A stretch of DNA of 47,863 nt from JAKSCF01 sp028279945 (GTDB taxonomy: Bacteria; Bacillota; Clostridia; Peptostreptococcales; JAAYPU01): the NCBI GenBank assembly GCA_028279945.1, contig JANQMT010000087.1:1-47863 (forward strand). Reading direction: 5' to 3'. The notes beneath the pieces were generated by a model that made no database searches, was not told the DNA's origin, and was given only the letters and a program-made list of their open reading frames with translations. Both the position numbers and the translations under genes were made by a program. Of this stretch, positions 43,646 through 47,863 are shown in pieces; positions within the stretch are counted from its first letter, which is position 1, and every line of letters starts with the position of its first letter.

Positions 43646-44959
43646 GTGAGCAATAAAAAATGGCGTGCGGTATGTTTTCTCAATCAGTTTTTTGGACAAA
43701 TAGGCGGCGAGGACGTTGCGTCTGTCGGCTTTAGTGTGTCAAAAGTACCGGTTGGTCCGGCGAGACTTTTTAATGCAACACTTGGAGACGATTGTGAACT
43801 AGTAGGAACGATTATTTGTGGGGATAATTATTTTGCTGAAAATATAGAGGCTGCAGTGGCAGAAGGCGTTGCTTTAGTAAAAGAATTAAAACCGGACATA
43901 TTCTTTGCAGGGCCTGCGTTTAATGCGGGAAGGTATGGTATGAGTTGTGGTAATATGGCATCGGCTGTTGCGAAACAGCTGAGTATCCCAACGGTTACAG
44001 GTATGTATCATGAAAATCCGGCTGTAGATATTTTTAGAAAAGATACGTATATTGTTAAGACGAAAATTCTTTCTTCAGATATGAGAAATGTGGTACCTAA
44101 AATGACAAGTATAGGAATCAGATTATTAAAAAATGAGCATATCGCAGGTGCAGAGGCAGAAGGGTATGTCAAGCGTGATATTATATTAAATGAGACTCAA
44201 GAAAAAAATGCAGCTCAAAGAGCGGTAGATATGGTACTTGATAAAATAAACGGAAGACCGTTTGTTTCAGAACTGTTGCCACCGCAATTTGATATTGTAG
44301 AACCGGCACCGGCTGTGAAAGACATCACAAAAGTAAAACTTGCGCTTGTAACAGACGGGGGATTAATTCCTGAAGGCAACCCAGATAAGTTAAAGCCAAA
44401 TGCGAGTTTGAATTATGGTGTATACAACTTTAAGGAGCTTGTATCAGATAAACATTTTGTCATTCATAGTGGTTATGATGGAACGTGGGTATTAGAAAAT
44501 CCTTATCGTCTGTTTCCACAGGACGTACTTTTAGAGTTGGTTAATGAAGGCAAGCTTGGTTCTCTTGACGAGAAAGTCTATGTAACTTGCGGAAACTGTG
44601 CATCGGTTGATTCCTCCAAAAACAAAGGTGAGCAAATCGCTCAGAGGCTTTTACAAGAAGGCATTCAAGCGGCTATTCTTACCTCTACCTGAGGCACCAG
44701 CACACGTTGCGGGTCAACGATCGTAAAAGAAATTGAAAGAGTAGGTATACCTGTGGTTCAGATTGCAGCAGTTGTAGACATTGCAAAATCAGTAGGTGTA
44801 TCAAGAATTCTTCGTGGTTTTGCCATTACATGTCCGGTTGGAAATCCTATTATTGGAACTGAGGAGGACGAAAAAGTTTCTAGAAGACGCTATGTGGAGA
44901 AAGCTCTAGAGATGCTTCAAAAAGAAGGAAAAGTCAATACAGTAGAAGATATACGTTAA
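43646..44959 (+). CDS. GrdB/GrdF/GrdH-type selenoprotein with in-frame UGA (Sec349)
   Basis: 437 residues when the TGA at 44690-44692 is read as selenocysteine. Before it: CGNCASVDSSKNKGEQIAQR and AILTST; after it: GTSTRCGSTIVKEIERVGIP and later RGFAITCPVGNPIIGTEEDE. This is the T-U-G-T-x-(T)-RCG active site of component B of glycine, sarcosine or betaine reductase, where Sec attacks the substrate carbon and hands it to GrdA as a carboxymethyl-like selenoether. The downstream frame has no start of its own, and the total length equals that of the family. The start is GTG 43646 (AAGGAG). It follows the GrdE-type gene by 20 bases. GrdA, GrdC and GrdD are not in the window. Substrate unknown. Confidence 0.93.
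44690..44724 (+). promoter_or_regulatory. Selenocysteine UGA codon and SECIS-like hairpin
   Basis: The UGA at 44690-44692 is followed 13 bases later by a 5-bp stem CGTTG/CAACG (44705-44709, 44715-44719) with loop CGGGT, extendable by AC/GT pairs after an internal loop. Distance and the G-rich apical loop fit bacterial SECIS elements bound by SelB. Confidence 0.7.
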
Positions 44960-44986
44960 AAGCGTAAACAAAGATAGGAGGAAAAT

Positions 44987-46093
44987 ATGGTAAACCGTAC
45001 AACCAGAGCATTTGGATGTCCCAATAAATATATACAGGGACCCGGAGAATTCAATAATATCGAAAAGTATACCCGCCAATTTGGAGAGAAGGTATGCTTT
45101 TTAATGGATGGATTTTTATTTAAGGAATTAAACCATAGTCTGGTAGAAATATATAAAGAAACCAGCTCTGATTTTATAGCAATTAATTTTGAAGGCGAAT
45201 GTTGTGAAGCAGAAATAAGCAGAATCAATCAGCTTTGTAAAACGTATGGCGCAACTGTTTTTGTAGGCGTTGGCGGTGGAAAGACCATGGACACTGCAAA
45301 GCTTTGCAGCGATAGACAAGGGCTTCCCCTTATAATCATGCCCACTGCGGTTTCTACCGATGCCCCGGTAAGTGAGATTGCCGTTTTATATACGGAGGAT
45401 GGCGTTTACATCGGGTCTGAAAAGATGAAAAAAGGTTCAGAGATTGTTATTGTTGATAGTGAAATTGTTATCAGCGCACCTAAAAGACTTTTTATCGCCG
45501 GTATCGGTGATGCCCTTGCCACATGGTTTGAAAGCCAGGCAAATAAAGCGTCTGATTCTGCAAACTATGTAGGTACCGGATACAGGAGCTGCCTTGCGGG
45601 GATGGCTGTTTCAAAGATGTGTTATGATATTCTGCTTTCAGATGCTGTGAGTGCGCTGCGTGCTTTAGATAGAGGTGTTGTAACTGAATCGGTAGAAAAC
45701 ATCATAGAGGCCAATACGTTACTAAGTGGTCTTGGTTTTCACAATACTGGGCTATCGGCAGCCCACGGCATTCATTCCGGAATGACGTCTCTTCCGTCAA
45801 CACACAAGTACCTTCACGGTGAGAAAGTATCGTTTGGGATTGTTTTCCAGATGATACTTGAAAACAGACCTACAGAAGAAGTCAATAAAATAATGAAGTT
45901 TATGGTAGAAGTGGGTCTGCCAGTTACACTTGAACAAGTAGGCATTGAAGCTACAGAAGAAAATATTTCAACTCTTGCTAAAAAGACTTATGAAAATGCG
46001 CTCATTCATCATGAGCCATTTAGGGTAACCGAGGGACTGGTTTATGCTGCCATCGTAACGGCCGATGAACTTGGAAAATCTTATTTAAAGTAG
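44987..46093 (+). CDS. gldA: GldA-type (glycerol dehydrogenase family) NAD-dependent, metal-dependent alcohol dehydrogenase
   Basis: 368 residues, the family's size. NAD-binding GVGGGKTMDTAK near residue 97, PTAVSTDAPVSEIAVLYTED near 120, and the three zinc ligands in family motifs: Asp175 in GIGDALATWFE, His260 in AAHGIHSGM and His277 in LHGEKVSFG. Known members oxidise glycerol to dihydroxyacetone or related diols; the family also includes other polyol enzymes, so the exact substrate is open. AGGAGG precedes ATG 44987, 28 bases after the selenoprotein gene. The place between a Grd-like reductase and a sugar kinase suggests that it handles the leaving group or a precursor. Confidence 0.88.
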   Translation: MVNRTTRAFGCPNKYIQGPGEFNNIEKYTRQFGEKVCFLMDGFLFKELNHSLVEIYKETSSDFIAINFEGECCEAEISRINQLCKTYGATVFVGVGGGKTMDTAKLCSDRQGLPLIIMPTAVSTDAPVSEIAVLYTEDGVYIGSEKMKKGSEIVIVDSEIVISAPKRLFIAGIGDALATWFESQANKASDSANYVGTGYRSCLAGMAVSKMCYDILLSDAVSALRALDRGVVTESVENIIEANTLLSGLGFHNTGLSAAHGIHSGMTSLPSTHKYLHGEKVSFGIVFQMILENRPTEEVNKIMKFMVEVGLPVTLEQVGIEATEENISTLAKKTYENALIHHEPFRVTEGLVYAAIVTADELGKSYLK

Positions 46094-46138
46094 TCTTTAG
46101 AAATAGATCAACTATTTAAAGAGTGTGGAGGAGAAAAA

Positions 46139-47662
46139 ATGAATAATAAATTGTTTGGGATAGATTTTGGAACTGGTGGATGTAAAGCGACGGTTATAGA
46201 TTTAGAGGGAATGGTATGTGCAACTGCATTTGAAGAATATCCTACCGAGCATCGACATCCTAAATGGTCGGAGCAACAGCCGCAGCTTTGGCTGGATGCT
46301 TTTATTAATACCGTTAATAATTGTAGACACCAACTGAACAATGACTTTTCGGGTCTTTTGGGTATAGCCATAACGGCTTCTACCCATAATGCTGTTTTAT
46401 TAGATGGAAACGGGGACATTATTAGAAACTGTATTATGTGGAATGACCAAAGAAGTGGTGAGCAGTGTGAGCGTTTGGCTGAGAACTACGGAAAAAGAAT
46501 TTTTGAAATTGGAATGGCAATGCCTACACCAACATGGACATTACCCCAGTTGATGTGGGTAAAAGAGAATGAGCCGGAGAATTATGAGAAGATTTCTCGT
46601 TTGATGTTTACTAAAGATTATATCCGATCTTTTGTTACAGGAGATTTTTGTACAGATATAGTAGACGCTCAAGGTAGTTTGTTATTTGATGCAGCCAATG
46701 GGGAGTGGTCTAAAGAATTGTGTGATATGATTTCACTTCCTATAGATGTTTTACCCCCGGTAAAACCGTCCAAGGAAATTGTAGGATACGTTCGTAAAAG
46801 CATTGCAGAGCTGACGGGCTTGCCAGAGGGTGTTCCTGTGATAGCGGGCTGTTCCGATACTGCAGCAGAGGATTTTGGCGCCGGTGCGGTAAAGTCAGGT
46901 CAGATCATAGTGAAAATGGCAACGGCTGGAAATGTTAATGTCATTACTGATAAAAGCAATCCCCATCCAAAAACTTATACATACCCATACTCTGTTCATG
47001 GCATGTGGTATACGGTAACCGGTACCAACACTTGTGCTGCTTCTTATAGATGGCTGAGGGACAGTTTGTATTCTGCTGAAAAAGGTATTTGCGATGCGAA
47101 AGGTGAAGATGTTTATCTAATGATGAACGAAGATGCGGTTAAGTCTGAGGTGGGATCAAGAGGCCTTATTTTTCATCCTTATTTATTGGGAGAAAGATGT
47201 CCATATTTTAATTCAAATGCCAGAGCAGATTTTTTTGGTGTGAATATGATGCATACAAAATGTGATTTTTCAAGGGCAGTTCTTGAAGGGGTGGCGTTTA
47301 GTCTTTATGATTGCTTTTTAGTTTTAGCAGACTTTAATAAAAATATTGAGGATATTAGAATCATTGGCGGGGGTGGGAAAACGCCTATTTGGGCTCAAAT
47401 CGTAAGTGATGTTTTTGGGCTAGAGCTGAAATACCCTCAAAATGCAGAGTCTTCATTCGGCGGCGCATTGCTTGCAGGCGTAGGCGTAGGCGTTTTTGAA
47501 AACGAATTGGCAGCAGCTGAAAAGTGTGTAAAAATAGAAAGAATTTATAAGCCTAATATGGAAAATCATGAAAAATACAAAAAGTATTTTGAGATTTATC
47601 AAGATGTGGTGGCTGCTTCAGAACCAATATGGGAAAAATTGAACAAGATTGCAGATAAATAA
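46139..47662 (+). CDS. FGGY-family carbohydrate/polyol kinase (xylulokinase-like)
   Basis: 507 residues. The N-terminal FGIDFGTGGCKATVIDLEG phosphate-binding loop, WSEQQPQLWLDAF near residue 43, and ASTHNAVLLDGNGDIIRNCI followed by MWNDQRSGEQ near 80 are typical of FGGY kinases. The catalytic-Asp region reads GCSDTAAEDFGAGAV near 240, and the adenosine-binding motif of FGGY kinases is IIGGGGKTPIWAQIVSDVFG near 405. It phosphorylates a sugar, polyol or ketose such as xylulose, glycerol or dihydroxyacetone; similarity looks closest to xylulokinases. GGAGG precedes ATG 46139. It is the fifth enzyme-level part of the cluster and gives a committed route into central metabolism. Confidence 0.88.
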   Translation: MNNKLFGIDFGTGGCKATVIDLEGMVCATAFEEYPTEHRHPKWSEQQPQLWLDAFINTVNNCRHQLNNDFSGLLGIAITASTHNAVLLDGNGDIIRNCIMWNDQRSGEQCERLAENYGKRIFEIGMAMPTPTWTLPQLMWVKENEPENYEKISRLMFTKDYIRSFVTGDFCTDIVDAQGSLLFDAANGEWSKELCDMISLPIDVLPPVKPSKEIVGYVRKSIAELTGLPEGVPVIAGCSDTAAEDFGAGAVKSGQIIVKMATAGNVNVITDKSNPHPKTYTYPYSVHGMWYTVTGTNTCAASYRWLRDSLYSAEKGICDAKGEDVYLMMNEDAVKSEVGSRGLIFHPYLLGERCPYFNSNARADFFGVNMMHTKCDFSRAVLEGVAFSLYDCFLVLADFNKNIEDIRIIGGGGKTPIWAQIVSDVFGLELKYPQNAESSFGGALLAGVGVGVFENELAAAEKCVKIERIYKPNMENHEKYKKYFEIYQDVVAASEPIWEKLNKIADK

Positions 47663-47710
47663 AAAGTATTCAAGATGATAAGCTTGAGTTTATGAAAGAA
47701 GGGGTCGGCA

Positions 47711-47863
47711 ATGAAAAACATATATGATGTAATCATCATCGGTTCAGGCCCGGCAGGATTATCAGCGGGGCTGTATGCAGCAAGAGCAAAACTAAAGACG
47801 CTAATACTGGAAAAAGATAAAACAGGCGGACAAATCGTAACCACAGATGAGGTGGCCAATTAT
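47711..47863 (+). CDS. trxB: Thioredoxin reductase, N-terminal 51 residues (cut by window edge)
   Basis: Begins MKNIYDVIIIGSGPAGLSAG and continues LYAARAKLKTLILEK, GGQIVTTDEVANY: the GxGxxG FAD-binding motif and the TGGQI-x-T-T segment of thioredoxin reductases. In glycine reductase operons TrxB and thioredoxin supply the electrons that re-reduce the selenoprotein, so its place here, 48 bases after the kinase, supports a Grd-type function for the cluster. AAAGGGG precedes ATG 47711. The rest, and any trxA, grdA and grdCD genes, lie beyond the window. Confidence 0.88.
   Translation, partial: MKNIYDVIIIGSGPAGLSAGLYAARAKLKTLILEKDKTGGQIVTTDEVANY

Noticed and set aside
44753..44959. Separate small gene of 68 codons after the selenoprotein stop
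   Set aside because: It is the in-frame continuation of the Grd selenoprotein past UGA; it has no ribosome site and its sequence is the conserved C-terminus of the family.
1..47863. CRISPR array, tRNA, rRNA or insertion sequence
   Set aside because: No regularly spaced repeats, no cloverleaf ending in CCA, no rRNA-like stretch and no transposase or recombinase frame were seen on either strand.

Overview
The window reads as the chromosome of a motile, strictly anaerobic, low-GC Gram-positive bacterium of the Clostridia. Evidence: A+T-rich DNA, strong AGGAGG-type ribosome sites with frequent TTG and GTG starts, lipoproteins with classical lipoboxes, a trimeric [FeFe]-hydrogenase behind Rex-type operators, Spo0A-box-like sites, several chemoreceptors, and a selenocysteine-dependent reductase of the glycine/sarcosine/betaine reductase (Grd) group. 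The genus cannot be fixed from sequence alone.

Layout. 1-4.6 kb: start of a divergent HTH gene, an ABC-2 type exporter pair, and a TRIC/UPF0126 membrane-protein gene broken into two remnants around an AT-rich lipoprotein gene. 4.6-9.6 kb: a soluble chemoreceptor carrying a substrate-binding-protein-like domain at its C-terminus, a YkvA/DUF1232 protein, and a second ABC exporter pair. 9.6-14.2 kb: three Rex-like palindromes, then hydC-hydB-hydA and a small [2Fe-2S] thioredoxin-fold protein; this operon should couple NADH and ferredoxin to H2. 14.3-18.4 kb: a putative cysteine amidase, an EamA transporter and three regulators. 18.4-29.8 kb: a GGDEF/EAL protein, three large tandem chemoreceptors and two CheW-type adaptors. 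30-35.3 kb: xpt with a BMP-type purine/nucleoside ABC importer. 35.3-38.9 kb: a BlaI/BlaR-like pair with three operator copies and an unusual sensor part, then an orphan zinc-binding lipoprotein next to a remnant of its permease.

39-47.9 kb: the most interesting region. A promoter and a leader with two perfect hairpins precede a TRAP transporter (dctP, dctQ, dctM), a GrdE/G/I-type proprotein, a GrdB/F/H-type selenoprotein with an in-frame UGA and a SECIS-like hairpin, a GldA-type dehydrogenase, an FGGY sugar/polyol kinase and the start of thioredoxin reductase. Uptake, selenium-dependent reductive cleavage, oxidation and phosphorylation in one transcription unit suggest a catabolic route for a compound other than glycine, sarcosine or betaine, probably one that yields a polyol or ketose. 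The substrate is not known from the sequence.

Limits: all family calls come from reading motifs and remembered family features; no database search or structure prediction was run.
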